30,831 nt of DNA from Sperchopsis tessellata (GCA_033557685.1 JAWQRN010000361.1:1-30831); one strand, 5' to 3'; positions 1 to 10,690 are shown, counted from the stretch's first letter. Numbers and translations are program-made. Notes: generated from the letters alone by a model not told the origin.

Positions 1-12
1 ACTCAGTCGGAG

Positions 13-22
13 TTTTTTTTTT
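13..22 (-). repeat. Poly(A) tail of the minus-strand LINE
   Basis: A run of ten T on the plus strand lies downstream of the RNase H end (231) in minus-strand sense, leaving about 210 bases for the ORF2 end and 3' UTR. This is where the target-primed reverse transcription tail is expected. A target-site duplication cannot be checked because only 12 bases of flank are present. Confidence 0.6.
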
Positions 23-230
23 AATTTAACGAGAAATTTCACATTGATCCGTTGCTCGTGTTTTTCGTCACACATTGATATCGGCACGAGAAAAAAACAC
101 GTTCGTTTCTAACCTCTATAGAAAAAATACTACTACAGCGACATTTTTTCCGAGTAAGCAGTTTTCCAGTGTATTTACCATTGTCGTCTCTCTCATTTTT
201 AATTACTGCGATCGTGTCCTGTTTTGTTAA

Positions 231-2766
231 CTATATTTCACTCAGAGTACCTGCAGTGACAGCAAGCTTCGCCAACTGATCCACCATTTCATTACTCTCT
301 ATCCCAGCATGTCCTTTTATCCAAATAAGCTGAACCCTGATTGATGCAGCATGAAGATAAACGGGTTGCTGCATACTCTGCAATATCACATCATTCCTCT
401 TAAATTTGTTTCTGGTCTGTAAGGATTTCAAGACATTCATGGAATCAGACATAATCACGAGATGGCTTGAGTTAATATTAGCACCATATTTCAGAGCGTG
501 CATAACTGCAATAGCTTCCGCTGTAAATATTTTTGACTCACTATAAAGTTTCATCATGCTGCTAAAATTGTTCTTCGAGCCATAAAGTGCGTAACCACAC
601 CTAGCTTCACTTTTGGAGCGTCAGTGGATATTATACAAGCCTCGGAAAACTGAAAACATATTGACCTGTGCAACTAACTATCATGATGATTCTCCCCGTT
701 GTATTTAGGGTATGAAATATTGATGGGTGGATTGATGTAGGAGGAAAATTCGGTAATCACTTGTACGGGCTTATACAATAAAGCTTCATAAGAAGCGGTC
801 TCTCTATATGCAATTGTTAATGGTGGTGAGTTTTTATGAACCCAGTACGGTGCAGTTAAGTCCAAGATGGATAGCTAATTAAATTTTTGCAGCTAATGTG
901 AGTAATGTTGTGATCTCAATTTAATTATGTACTTAGAAACGATAAATTCTCACCTGATGTACAATGGCGGTTCGCCCGCTTCAATTAGTAACGTGTTTAC
1001 GGGAGTTGAATTCATGGCACCCACGCACAGACGAAGAACTTTGTTTTGTATGACATTCAAGCGCTGTAAGTTGGTATTAGACGCAGAACCGTATACGTAC
1101 ACCCGTAATCTCAGATTGATCTTATATAACATCTGTATATGATAAGTGTGGCATGAATGTCAGCTCCCCATCCAATTTTTACTACCGCTCGCAGAAGGTT
1201 TATCGCTTTTTCACATTTTGCAACAATGTCGTTAATGTGCAAAGTCCATTTAAGTTTATTATCAATATGAAGTCCCATCTACTTCATAGAGTTGTGAATC
1301 GGCAGAGTCAGATTGCCAAATTGTATGGATGTATGTATGTATGAGTATGTATACCGGAGCTAAAGAGAATGAGTGGAGCCACAACCATTTTTTCGTTTTG
1401 GTCACTGCAACTGACAATAGATCTGTATGGAGCTGTAAATTTCTTTGTTTGGTATAAATACATACATCGTCCGCGTATTGGATAATGTTAAATTCTGCGC
1501 CATATATGGAGTGTAAATAATGGGTGTATATATTAAAAAAGGATGGGTCTTAATAGAGAGCCTTGAGGTATGTCTACCGACGTTGAACGTGGACCAATCT
1601 TAGTACCTGCATTTGTTCTCACACACACCTTATGATCCCGGAAAATATTCACAATATTTCTAGCTACCTGGCCTGGAACACTGATTTTCTTCAGTTTGTT
1701 TTCTCAGATATCTAAATTGACACAGTTGAAGGTGTTTTGGATGTCAAGAATTATAAATCCCAAGTAATTATTTTAAGAAAAACACAGGTGAATGTCAGTA
1801 ACAAGGTATGTCAAAGCGCCCACATTACCCACTCCATAGTGAAATCCATATTGCCCTTCTGGTAGAGCCTTGTCAGTTTTAAGCCATCAGTCTAGCCTAT
1901 GTTATATCATTCGCAACGCAGGAAAGTAGATAAATTGGGCGATAAGAACTGACCAACCTAGGATCTTTATATGGTTTCAATATTGGAGCAAATAATATAG
2001 TTTTCATATTTGAAACTTATTCGCCAGTCAACCACATGATATTGAAAGTAGATAACAAAAGTCCTTTAGCTTCATATGGTAAGTTTGCTAGCATAGGATA
2101 TGTTATATCATCGAACCCGGGAGCTGTATTAGAAGATGTTTTAATAGCAATATTTAATTCCAACATGGAGAAGGGTTTCAATAGAAAATGGTAATTCGAG
2201 GAAACTTTGCAGTTAAATTATTGAGTAGGCACATAAGCAGGAGCCAAATTGTAAAAAAAAATCAGACAACCAGGATCCATCTGTTGGTAGTGTAATTTTA
2301 AATGGCATTCCAAACGAATGTCATAGGAACATCTTTGTTCAGACTAGAGCATACGTTTCTCCAGCTTTTCTTATTTTTGAAAAAACGTATGGAATCCGCA
2401 AACATTTTTTGACATTTAATGAAGTGCTCAAGACTTCCATTCAATTTAAATTGTTTGAGAGTCTTCTTCCTATGCAAAATCACTCCACTGCATTCGCAAG
2501 ATAGGCAGACTTATACATTCAATTAGATATGACAACTTTTTTTGAGCTGAAGGGGTATCCGGGGAACTATTAACTTTTATAGCAACGTAGTATTGAAACA
2601 TTGGAAGCATTTCCCGATCTAAAGTCCACCTCTTCCTCGGATAGATTGTTGATAAGTTGTTCCCATCGTACCCTAAAGTCATTACAATAGGGAAATAATC
2701 CGAGCAATAAATATCATCAAGAACTTTCCAACTGATTTTTATTTGTTTAATAAAAAAAATCATCAT
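231..2766 (-). pseudogene. LINE ORF2 pseudogene: endonuclease C-terminus, RT, RNase H
   Basis: From high to low coordinates: the endonuclease end (CSDYFPIVMTL, about 2690; SDHFPI-type box), a linker (CSSLNKDVPMTFVWN, about 2300-2350), RT block 1 (TAPGFDDITYPML, then APILKPYKDPRLVSSYRPI, about 1940-2140), a block at about 1810-1870 (LPEGQYGFHYGVGN), about 1545-1740 (FNCVNL, then GPRSTSVDIPQGSLLRPILF), and the catalytic box QYADDVCIYTK with YADD at 1466-1477. The post-RT region (VYGSASNTNLQRLNVIQNK, GAMNSTPVNTLLIEAGEPP) lies at 950-1132. RNase H lies at about 231-625 with acidic residues in TDAP, FTAEAIAV, MSDSMN and NEMVDQLAK. Most catalytic residues survive, but frameshifts and stops split the frame into at least six pieces. 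The N-terminal two thirds of the endonuclease is missing. Confidence 0.85.
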
Positions 2767-2899
2767 CCGATCCAGCAGCCGAATTCTGAGATAGTTGGTG
2801 GGAGCATAGAACCACTTCCTGTGAGATAATCTTTTCCATATCGCTCTCTATTGGAGAATGCGAGGATTGTCTTTTTGTTTTATTAGAAGTTTGCTCCAA

Positions 2900-3724
2900 C
2901 TGAACGTGTCCGTTGTGGTGTCTCAGTTGGAATCATTTCTAAAGTAGAGGAAGTACTAGCTTGTATCTCCACAGGATCAGGTCGTGTCTGTTGGGAGATG
3001 GTGGTTTCTATGGATTTTTGGGGACTGAAATATGTCCTACAACCTTACACCGGAAGCAGAGTAACTCGTCAGTAGCCAAGAAAATATGTATCTTTCTCGA
3101 AATCAATGGTAAGAGTTTCAAGAAATGATTCATTTTCATTGAGTACAACAAAAACTTAAAACATGTTTGTTTTCTTCCAAACCTATACCGGTTCCCATGA
3201 ATGAAATGGGATAAACTAGTTAAGACCTTTAGTTTTTAGTAAATTTTCTAAAAATAGATGAGGGATGCATGGAAAAACATTTGAAATAATGATATGTTTT
3301 GCCGGTGTTATTAGTCTTCTTGCAGATATAAAAGTATCATTGATTGTAACATCCTTGTGTTGCTCCATAGAAGCTTTCACAATTGTTTTGATGCGAGATA
3401 GATACATATGCGATTGTTAGATAATCTGGAAGCAAAATGTACGTTTCTTACACCTACTTTTGTTCATACTGCTATGATATATTCGCTTATTTTAATTCCA
3501 TGAACTGCGCTTAAGATGATCGCTTGTTCTTTTTCGGGAAACATAAATTCTTTTTTTAAAATGTTAGCTAATGATGTTCCTTTTGTTGTTTCGATATGTG
3601 TATTAAGGTTAGTTACGTTCGATTCAGTTGTACAAGCGCCCATGTTAGCACAGGTCCCTGCTGTTTGACGATAATTTCTGTTATCAGAAACCACTGTCAA
3701 TTCGGAGACATTAATATTCTCCAT
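2900..3724 (-). pseudogene. LINE ORF1 (gag-like nucleocapsid) pseudogene
   Basis: An ATG at 3722-3724 opens a reading frame whose first 86 residues end in a pattern typical of insect LINE gag proteins (KEQAIILSAVHGIKISEYII). After a frameshift the homology resumes at about 3216-3407 (ISARRLITPAKHIIISNVFP). At about 2995-3070 comes a CCHC zinc knuckle, seen as CFRCKVVGH, whose last cysteine is lost. A Ser/Thr/Pro-rich tail follows (about 2900-2990, including TETPQRTRSVGANF). Such proteins bind the element RNA and help form the ribonucleoprotein. The frame is broken several times, so no product is expected. Family identity is good; exact ends are not. Confidence 0.7.
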
Positions 3725-4340
3725 AACTTAAAAAAAATATTGTTTATATTTGAGATATAAACATATAATATATTTAAATATCACGCTCGCTTCAGTGCAT
3801 AGTGCTGTAAATTTTGTTGAGTGTGCTCTATACCGCCCTGTTAATGTTAGTAAGGTGGGAAGAAAAATATTCGAAAACGAAAAAATAAAAAGGAAAAAAA
3901 AAACAAACATGAGATATACGCACCGAATGGATTTTAAATTTAAATTCAGACCACTAATTAATTGCTATTAAAATTAATAGCAAACTATTATAACATAAAA
4001 GGAAATTTTATTACGTGTATTTAAATACAAAACTGATCAAAAACTGCCAAAATAGTACAGCGAATCTTGCCTGTAACATACAGCTCCCGGGGTACGTCTG
4101 TACGGCACTAAGGATAGGGTGCAAACTAAATGGTACGTATTGTCCTCGATATGTAAAATAAAGCCCGAACCACAACCTTACCAACATTAAAACCAAAGCA
4201 GTATTGTTAAATACCGTATATTGAAACCCCCGTCAAAATATTTGATCGAAATTCGTGCTGATGTTGTGTTGTAATATTTAACTTTTGTAAATAAATTTTA
4301 AGGTGTCTGGTAACAGCAGTTTCTTAACATTTTCATGAAA
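3725..4340. other. AT-rich stretch, possible LINE 5' UTR then unassigned
   Basis: Bases 3725-4000 directly precede the ORF1 start of the minus-strand LINE and may include its 5' UTR and internal promoter. No motif proves this. Bases 4000-4340 have no coding homology I recognise; the short open frames there look random. Confidence 0.3.
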
Positions 4341-4343
4341 ACT

Positions 4344-4455
4344 AACTGCATATTATGGGCCTATAATTATTAGGTTCATCAGAGTTACCAATCTTGTTTA
4401 CTGGTAGTACCTTGAAGAGCTTAAGCTGTTTTGGCATACAACCTGATTGAAATAT
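4344..4455 (-). pseudogene. RT fragment of another LINE
   Basis: On the minus strand a 37-codon stretch reads FQSGCMPKQLKLFKVLPV, then NKIGNSDEPNNYRPIICS. This matches the first RT block of Jockey/CR1-type LINEs (a K.LKLAKV.P...KGD...NNYRPIS pattern). It follows a frameshift upstream (higher coordinates) and runs into stops below 4344. The rest of the RT is absent. It differs from the first LINE, whose matching block has APILKPYKDP, so it is a separate, short relic. Confidence 0.7.
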
Positions 4456-4624
4456 TCATTAAACAAATTAAATAGTAATGAAGTATTTACGTCAACCATC
4501 TGTAAATTGTGTTGCTTAGTAATAAAGAAATAATTCCGCCAAGTTTAGAATCTATTTAGGAAAAACGTACAGCGAGCTTCAACTGAAAACCTTTTCTTCT
4601 CCAGAGCCGATGTATTTTTGTTCG

Positions 4625-4702
4625 TTTATAATGTCCCCTGTAACGGTGGATGAAACTTTGGTAAAAAGAAAAGCTAACACACGGTTATCTCCCGGAAAAC
4701 CT
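4625..4702 (+). repeat. Copy of PLE-end repeat B (degenerate)
   Basis: The stretch has ATGTCCCCTGTAACGGTGGA followed by TGAAAC, and 30 bases later CGGTTATCTCCCGGAAAACC. The same ordered blocks (GTCC, CTGCAACAGT, GGAC, GAAAC, then a GTTTCCACCCGGAAAC-like box) occur at 13406-13535 and, partly, at 22785-22870 just after a PLE reading frame. I therefore read it as a solo PLE 3' terminal fragment. Confidence 0.5.
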
Positions 4703-5890
4703 GAAGGTACATACATACGTAATTAGGAAATATCATTTATGTGGTATTGTTTTTCGACAATGGTTCGTCTGAGGAATATCTATAGCTGTTAAAACGTACA
4801 AAATTTAATTGAGATACGTTAAACTATTTTCAAGATATTTGCCAAAACGAGTTTTTAATTTCGTCTCTTTGCAAGGCCTTATCTTAGAAACCAGCCATTT
4901 CCGGATCAAATCAAACTATATTGTTTATGATCCTGAACATATAGAAAGTTATTCAAGGGAACACTGTATGTTTAAATTTTATGTTTAAAATCTACTGATA
5001 TTTAATTATTAAATTTCTTAGTAAACTATATGGTTTATCTTTTATCATTACGGGAAATTAATGATGATTGAATATACTGAGTATGTGTATGGCTGAATAA
5101 AATGTTCTGTCGAAGAGACAGGAGAAACTATACGCTTGACAAGTTTTCAGAAAACTATGTAGACGATATATTACAAAAGAAATATATTTCGAGTCATTAA
5201 TCTATGTTTTATGTTATATCATACGTTTCGTCGCATCCTTCTCTCGTTCTTGTTGACTCTTAACAAGTGTATAATATAAACAATGATGACAAGCATTTGC
5301 ATATAATTTGCAATCAATATAAACGAACATACTCCAGCATAAAACAACTCGGAGACGTTTCCTAAAAGGTGAATGGAGTTGTATAAAACAAAAGTCAATG
5401 TAATTTATGGGTATTAGTTTCCCATTGCTTCGTTTTGTATGTTTCACTTGATTTACGATTCCATGAAAATAAAGGAAAAGTTTCTGATAGATTACACAAC
5501 TTGCATTACATTTCCATTTTAAAATTCGTTTTATTATAATATCGCGCAGTGTGTATTTGTCTTCCGACATGATCTCAAAACTCGCATTTCAAAACCGTTT
5601 AGAAGAGAAAAATTTATTATTTATAGACATCTATTCGCGAAATCGAAAAGAGAGCATAGAAAATTTAAGTTTGTGCCAAACTATTTGAAAGACGTGTATA
5701 TGTAGGAGAGTTTTTAATTGTGAGTGATTTAACGTTTTATATTGTTATATAAATATTTATTGGCTGGTACATTATATAATTTAGTGTTAATGTATCGTAG
5801 TTCCTATCCTCTTGTGAATTGTTTAGAACTGGACCCATTATTCTGCATTTAAACCATAATTCGATTATGTAGTTTGTCAATTTTAACAGT
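4703..5890. other. No recognisable gene; one unexplained 118-codon ORF
   Basis: The only notable item is a minus-strand open frame at 5214-5570 (118 codons, start MSEDKYTLRDIIIKRILKWK). I do not recognise the protein. It is Lys/Ile/Cys-rich, has no clear domain or signal peptide, and its length is only mildly surprising for AT-rich DNA. Bases 4795-4960 look like a mariner-type end (shared ATTGAGATACGTTAAA with 16491-16506), but only weakly. Confidence 0.3.
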
Positions 5891-5904
5891 TACAGTTTAC
5901 TGGG

Positions 5905-6243
5905 AGTTACATATGGTTGTCAGTAGAGAGGATATGCATTAATGCAATTGGTAGTTGGAACATTTGTGAAGATCTCTTCTTTTTGTATAATATGAAGAAC
6001 TTCTGTTTTAATTTGCTGAAGTGCGTGGCCTGTTTGCAAAAAGTGAATTACAAAATTTGATTAGTTGTGAGGAGGGCTATCTAAGTGATTGTATTAATAG
6101 TATTCGTTTATGTGTTCATCTGTTCTGATATTAAAGTTTCTACCAGTTTGATCGATGCATATTATATTACTTTCAGAGCAGGATAATATAGAAACTCGAT
6201 TTTTGTAAAATATCTGTAGGGTTTTTGGAGTTATGTGTTTGTT
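5905..6243 (-). pseudogene. Penelope-like element GIY-YIG endonuclease fragment
   Basis: Read on the minus strand from about 6243: IICIDQTGRNFNIRTDEHI, then HFLQTGHALQQIKTEVLHII and QKEEIFTN. This is the GIY-YIG endonuclease pattern of PLE C-termini (C..C....YIGQTGR.F..R..EH ... H.L.TGH). The conserved YIG is CID here. Two in-frame stops interrupt it (near EYY* and HN*). The upstream RT is not detectable. The domain nicks target DNA in functional PLEs; this copy is a relic. It differs from the three PLE copies further right, so it is a distinct lineage or an old copy. Confidence 0.75.
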
Positions 6244-6604
6244 ATAAAATACGACGATTAATGCTTCATCTCAAAGTCGAGTGAATGCTTATGTTACTCA
6301 AACAAAATCTTTGTTTTAAATAAATTTCTATTTTCAATCAACGTTTACATTTTTTTAAATTATAATTTGCAACACAGGCGCGCCTGCGGTAGTAACCTCA
6401 AGTCAAACGCAGCGTCTCAATGGCAATAAGTTCTTTTTCCTAGATTTTGGTATACAATACGTGGCAGCAGGGTGGAGTGAAAAATTTGAAACGAAGAGTT
6501 TGTAAAGAAATACAGGAATCCTAAGCGTGCGTGGTTCGAACGTTATCAATCCAAATCCATGACATTGAATATCATGATTGAATTATTATTATTAGTATTA
6601 TGTT

Positions 6605-7172
6605 TGAATCCATGAAATAATATTTTTAGTAACGTTAATTTGGGTTAAGGCCCGTGTTGACATAGGACATGAACATTCAGACTATTAAAACAAAGCGGCC
6701 AGTTAATTATTAAATTTAAAAATCAAAAAATGCATTGAAACATAAAGGAACTAGCCTCTCATAAAGTTGCTACTCGCAACCGTAAAGCCATATAGAAGAA
6801 GACAAATACATATCGTACATCTGGAACAACTAATTACTAACAGACAAGTGCTGATGAAATCTGACAGAACAAGTGTACACTAAAATTCGGGTTGTTGTAT
6901 TTTTTCATGTTTATTTAATTTCTGTATTTAATAATTACTTGGCCGCCTTACTTATTTTCTAAAATATACATTACTGTGCTGCTAAGGATACAACATGCTA
7001 TTTTTGATATTATGGATTATATGTATACTTTGACATCTTTAGACTTCATAACAGAGGTCAGGTAATTTGTATAGATGTGTCAAATAATAGAGCATTGAAC
7101 AGAAACTTGTTTGTTTGAAGTTTATGCATGGATATTTTCCTGCATATTCATTCAAAATTGGAGTACAACCCA
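6605..7172. repeat. Long repeat H, copy 1 (contains hammerhead-like motif)
   Basis: Its reverse complement matches 10345-10690 in ordered blocks: AATATGCAGGAAA-ATCCATGCATAAACTTC, TTTCTGTTCAATGCTCTATTAT, TGACCTCTGTTATG, GTATATTTTAGAAAA, GTCAACACGG, and AACCCA-ATTAACGTTA. Its middle also matches the arms of the palindrome at 11432-11888 (CATCAGCAC, TGTTAGTAATTA, TTATGAGAGG, ATGTTTCAATG). This makes it the longest copy of a repeat family that carries hammerhead motifs. At 7039-7172 the minus strand is open and the other copy keeps a similar frame, so this part may be the end of a coding region. Confidence 0.6.
6845..6885 (+). ncRNA. Degenerate hammerhead ribozyme motif
   Basis: The plus strand reads AAGTG, CTGATGA (6851-6857), a short remnant of stem II ending in GACA, then GAAC, AAGTGTA and CACTA. 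Stem I (AGTG/CACT) and the CTGATGA core are intact. The GAAA box is damaged (GAAC) and stem II is shortened, so self-cleavage is unlikely. Confidence 0.5.
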
Positions 7173-7229
7173 AAATATCATGAGGAGTTATCTGCGGACA
7201 AAACGTTGAATTAAAATGTACGTCCGGCT

Positions 7230-7560
7230 TGGTGCATTCTGACATCCCAGTGCCCACATATACTTGTCCTCTTGGCCAATAGTGACGGTGGAAAAATAGT
7301 GTGCGAATGCCTCAGCCACCCTCACATCATCACCGATAACATCACTCTCAAACTTCAGTTAAATGATCCTGCTATTTCTCTTTGTTTAAAACCCTCTAAA
7401 TACCCCTGCTATCTCATTTATACTTGATGATACCATTTTTATATTTTTTTGCCTTCGCAAGTTTGTATAAATTTCCGCCCACTTCTGAATTTAAGCTTCC
7501 TATCAACCAGAGAGGATCGTCCATTTTATTCCTAACGAATATATCTTCCTCGTCAAACCA
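7230..7560 (-). pseudogene. LINE ORF2 fragment (endonuclease-RT linker)
   Basis: The minus strand first reads DDPLWLIGSL (about 7500-7530), then NLYKLAKAKKYK (about 7440-7470), and after frameshifts DDVRVAEAFAHYFSTVTIG (about 7275-7335). This is the pattern of the region between endonuclease and RT in Jockey-type LINEs (W...L......Y..AK..., then I..AF..YFSS). No catalytic block survives. Higher coordinates (7560-7770) are open in part but not recognised. The fragment ends where repeat H starts, so one may have inserted into the other. Confidence 0.45.
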
Positions 7561-7863
7561 GCCCTTGCCACAGCACACACCTTACACGTAAGGATAGGAT
7601 AATTTACATAAAACACAAAGCGAAGCTGTCCATAAAACATCTTCAAGCAACATTTACATGGCTTGCACCATAAATTCATGTCTTCGTATGAAAGAGCGCA
7701 ATTCAAATATACCAAGATGGAGGCGTCCATCCAATCTTCTTCTCAAAATTTAGAATTTTTGATAGTAGACTGAAAACTAAAACAAATAATCTGGCTCTTA
7801 TGATCAGAAAGATGATAATCAAAATTCCGATCTACACTTTTATTAGCTTCGATGATAATAATA

Positions 7864-9108
7864 GGGAAGGTAAGAAGCCCTTTATATATCAACACCAATC
7901 AAACCTATTCCAAAGCTGTTTAAATGGAAGAGAAGACAAATTCCAAACGAATGGAAAACTTCTTTCATGTCAACAATACATAAAAGGGTGAACAAAGAAA
8001 AGTGCGATAGTTACCGACGAATTGCGGTAACAAGTACACTAAGCAAAGTCTACGGCAAACTGCCCAAGAACAAAATTGAACAGGAGTATAAATACTTGGA
8101 AGCAGAAGAACAGCGGGATTCAGAGCGAGAAGATCTACCGTCGACCACCTATTTTGTGTATCTCAAATAGTAGATATAAAAACAACTTTTAGCCAAGAGG
8201 TACATCTACTATATGTGGACCTAAAAAAGGCGTACGAAGGTATACCTCATAATAAACTATGGGGAGCATTTGAGAGAACAAACATTAGTATAACCTTAAT
8301 TACAGCTTGGAAAAGTCTCTATGAAGATGTAACAACAAAAATAAATATAGGAAACATAGTTTCAAATGGGTTTAAAATTATAAAAGGCCTCAAACAGGGA
8401 TGTTGTCTGTCGCCAACACTATTCAAAATAGATCTGGAGCAAGCCTTAAAAACATGGAAAAAGAAGTGCTAGAATATGTGTATACCAGTAAGCGACACCA
8501 TTACTGCTTGTTTCGCGGATGATCAGATAGTGTTGGACAGGACTACGAGGGCTTGGAATGCATGCCCAGAAAATTAATAGAATAATATAAGAAATGGGGT
8601 CTAGGCGTCAATTTGGAGAAGAGTACATGTGTATAGGCGGAGTACAACAAGACTATATACTAGAAGACGCACAATGTACAAAACACTGTAATGCTGGGAT
8701 CCACCAAATATCAAAATTAAATAAACACATAATATATAATACTCTAATAAAGAGTATAGTTATATACAGTAGCGAAATGGACTTCTGGCGATGCAGGCAA
8801 ATCATGGTTAGAAAGAAATACCAAAGAGAGGAATCGGGAAATTATGGGAGTCACTCTTACAATAGCTAATGACGTACGTGTCAAACAACTCAAGTGGTAC
8901 GGCCACGTGCAAAAAAATGTCGGAAGAATGGTTCCCAAAACAAATCTTTAAATATACACCGCAGGGAAGACGAAAGAGAGAAGGACCAAGAAGAAGTTGA
9001 ATAGAGGGTGTAGACAAGGAACTGTGGGAAAGAGGAGTATGAGAGGACCTTTGGAGAAATAGAGAAGAGTGGAGGCTGGAAATCGGAAGACGTCGGAAAA
9101 AGTTTTAA
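7864..9108 (+). pseudogene. RTE-like LINE reverse transcriptase pseudogene
   Basis: Nearly the whole RT and C-terminal region of a common insect LINE is present in order: NLFQSCLNG (7900), IPNEWKTSFMSTIHKR (7946), SYRRIAVTSTLSKVYGK, AEEQ, then after one frameshift near 8115 AGFRARRSTVDHLF, EVHLLYVDLKKAY (8200), GLKQGCCLSPTLFKIDLEQA (8385), and the catalytic box CFADDQIVL (8512). Then come EEYMCIGG, YNTLIKSIV, TEMDFW-like (8775), QLKWYGHVQ (8886), YTPQGRRKR (about 8950) and EEWRLEIGRRRKK to the stop near 9106. It has multiple frameshifts and stops after 8470. Endonuclease and everything before 7864 are missing, as expected for a 5'-truncated insertion. The clade call (RTE-like) rests on the RT and GHVQ/GRRKR tail patterns and is less sure than the LINE identity. 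Confidence 0.85.
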
Positions 9109-9129
9109 AACCGATAATGTTGTGTCGTC

Positions 9130-9255
9130 CGTGGGAGTTAAAGGGCTCGTTGGTGTTCATGGTGGTGAGCTGGCTGACAATCTTGCTAAGCTAGCATACA
9201 CTAAAGAAATAATTGACTATCAAAAGTTCCTTTCAGAGATTTTATCTCTTGTTTA
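9130..9255 (+). pseudogene. RNase H fragment of another LINE
   Basis: Immediately after the end of the RTE-like RT, the plus strand reads VKGLVGVHGGELADNLAKLA, ending at a stop at 9255. This is the last RNase H block of I-type LINEs (WVKGHVG..GNE.AD.LAK). It retains the final catalytic Asp (ELAD). RTE-like elements do not carry RNase H, so this is a different element joined at about 9110-9135. Confidence 0.75.
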
Positions 9256-9450
9256 GTATACGCATCTTTCCAAACTTTAACTGTAAATGTGATGGGACGT
9301 CAGTGGTAGTGGCAGATTTTCGTCTTGTTTGAATATAATTCACCATGTAAATTTGAGGGCACAGCTATTATATTTGAAAAATGTTTTTATATTACTATCA
9401 TAACATTGCTGCATACTAATAACATGAAATATACAAAGTAAGTTTAAGAG

Positions 9451-9500
9451 CTACATGCCTTGATGATGTCCTCAGCAACTGTGGATGAAACAATGCCAAC
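9451..9500 (+). repeat. Copy of PLE-end repeat B (short)
   Basis: The stretch contains TTGATGATGTCCTCAGCAAC followed by TGTGGATGAAAC, the same GTCC, GCAAC, GGA and GAAAC blocks as the other B copies. It is the only copy keeping GATGA before the stem. Confidence 0.45.
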
Positions 9501-10344
9501 ATGAACAACCCATGGCCAAAATAAGAAAAAGCTGCTTCAAAAACTTTCAAAATTGTCCTGATGATAAAGAAAATGAATGTCCAATTCGCAGAACAGATAA
9601 TTATAATGCCCAAATGTGTACGACATAATCATATCGTTATACATGAAATATTTGAAAACAGGTTAAAGTTTTTTAAACTGAAGAAATAGATGAAGATACT
9701 ACTATAATGAGCAAAAATATGTATAAGATATTTTATACCTCATTATATGAAATGTTATGGTTTTTAATATATTTAATAAATTAATGCATCCTGTAATTTA
9801 GTAATTAGATGAAGTTAAGAATAATTACAAGAAATGTGAAACGTAAATTATATTTAATGATTAATATATTATAAAAATACCATAGCAATGAAAGCTTTTT
9901 GCATCTCTGCTTAGTACTACAATCCGTTCTCGCTTCACTAATATCAAATAATATTGATTAATTAATCAAGGCATTCACCCTCTCGTCTTCACCTCTGCTC
10001 CTTCAAAGCACAATATTTTTTAATATACATTATTGAATACTCTTCAATCATATTATAAATTACATGAATTTTTTAAATTTATTGGCATAGGCTACATAGT
10101 CCATTTGCCTTGTCTTTTTAGTATTTACAAACGAACCTAAATCTATAGATTAACATTCTTCAAAAGTATATGTAAATCGTACAGTTTTAGGAAAATAAAT
10201 GAGAAACAATACTAGTGAGAAACTCCACTCCTTGACCAATTAAATTTTGAAGAAGTTTACTACAATATTTTTTTAAAATTTGTACACTTACGAAATACGT
10301 GATATCAGATCTATTATAGCTAAAAAATGGGTTCGAAAATAGTC
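9501..10344. other. No feature recognised
   Basis: AT-rich sequence without coding homology on either strand, terminal repeats or RNA-gene signals that I can see. The 9416-9613 minus open frame overlaps repeat B and looks random. Confidence 0.4.
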
Positions 10345-10690
10345 CAATTTCGAATAAATATGCAGGAAACTATCCATGCATAAACTTCCAACGAACGAGT
10401 TTCTGTTCAATGCTCTATTATATGATATATCCAATAAAATCATCCTACCATGATAATTTCAAAGATTATCTGACCTCTGTTATGGTCTAAAAATGACAAA
10501 GTGTACATATAAACCACAATTTTTGCAACATAGTTTGAATTATAATTTGTTGGATCCTTGGCCTCACAATAATGTATATTTTAGAAAATTGAGAAAAATA
10601 CAGGAATAATCCAAACTGCAGTGGACACGTGTTTCTGTCAGTCAACACGGCCTCAACCCACATTAACGTTAATAAAAAATCAATTAATAC
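10345..10690. repeat. Long repeat H, copy 2 (inverted relative to copy 1, deleted inside)
   Basis: Matches the reverse complement of 6605-7172 in ordered blocks but lacks most of the middle. Between GTATATTTTAGAAAA (10573) and the end block AACCCACATTAACGTTA (about 10656) only about 70 bases remain. They include the 3' half of a hammerhead on the minus strand: GAAACACGTGTC, then CACTGCAG (10617-10634). Confidence 0.6.

Larger units (their letters stand above)
13..3724 (-). mobile_element. Degenerate non-LTR retrotransposon (I/Jockey-like LINE with RNase H)
   Basis: One element can be followed on the minus strand in the expected LINE order: gag-like ORF1 (from 3724 down to about 2900), end of an apurinic-type endonuclease (about 2766), linker, RT, RNase H, and a run of ten T at 13-22 that is the poly(A) tail read from the other strand. 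The coding parts carry many stops and frameshifts, so it is dead. The RNase H after the RT points to the I/R1/LOA side of the LINE tree rather than to RTE or CR1; the exact clade is not resolved. AT-rich sequence at 3725-4000 may be its 5' UTR. The RT stretch around 1141-1440 is poorly preserved. Confidence 0.85.

Noticed and set aside
5109..5135. Hairpin CTGTC-GAAGA-GACAG followed by GAGAAAC
   Set aside because: No CTGATGA, stem I or cleavage triplet nearby, so not called a ribozyme.
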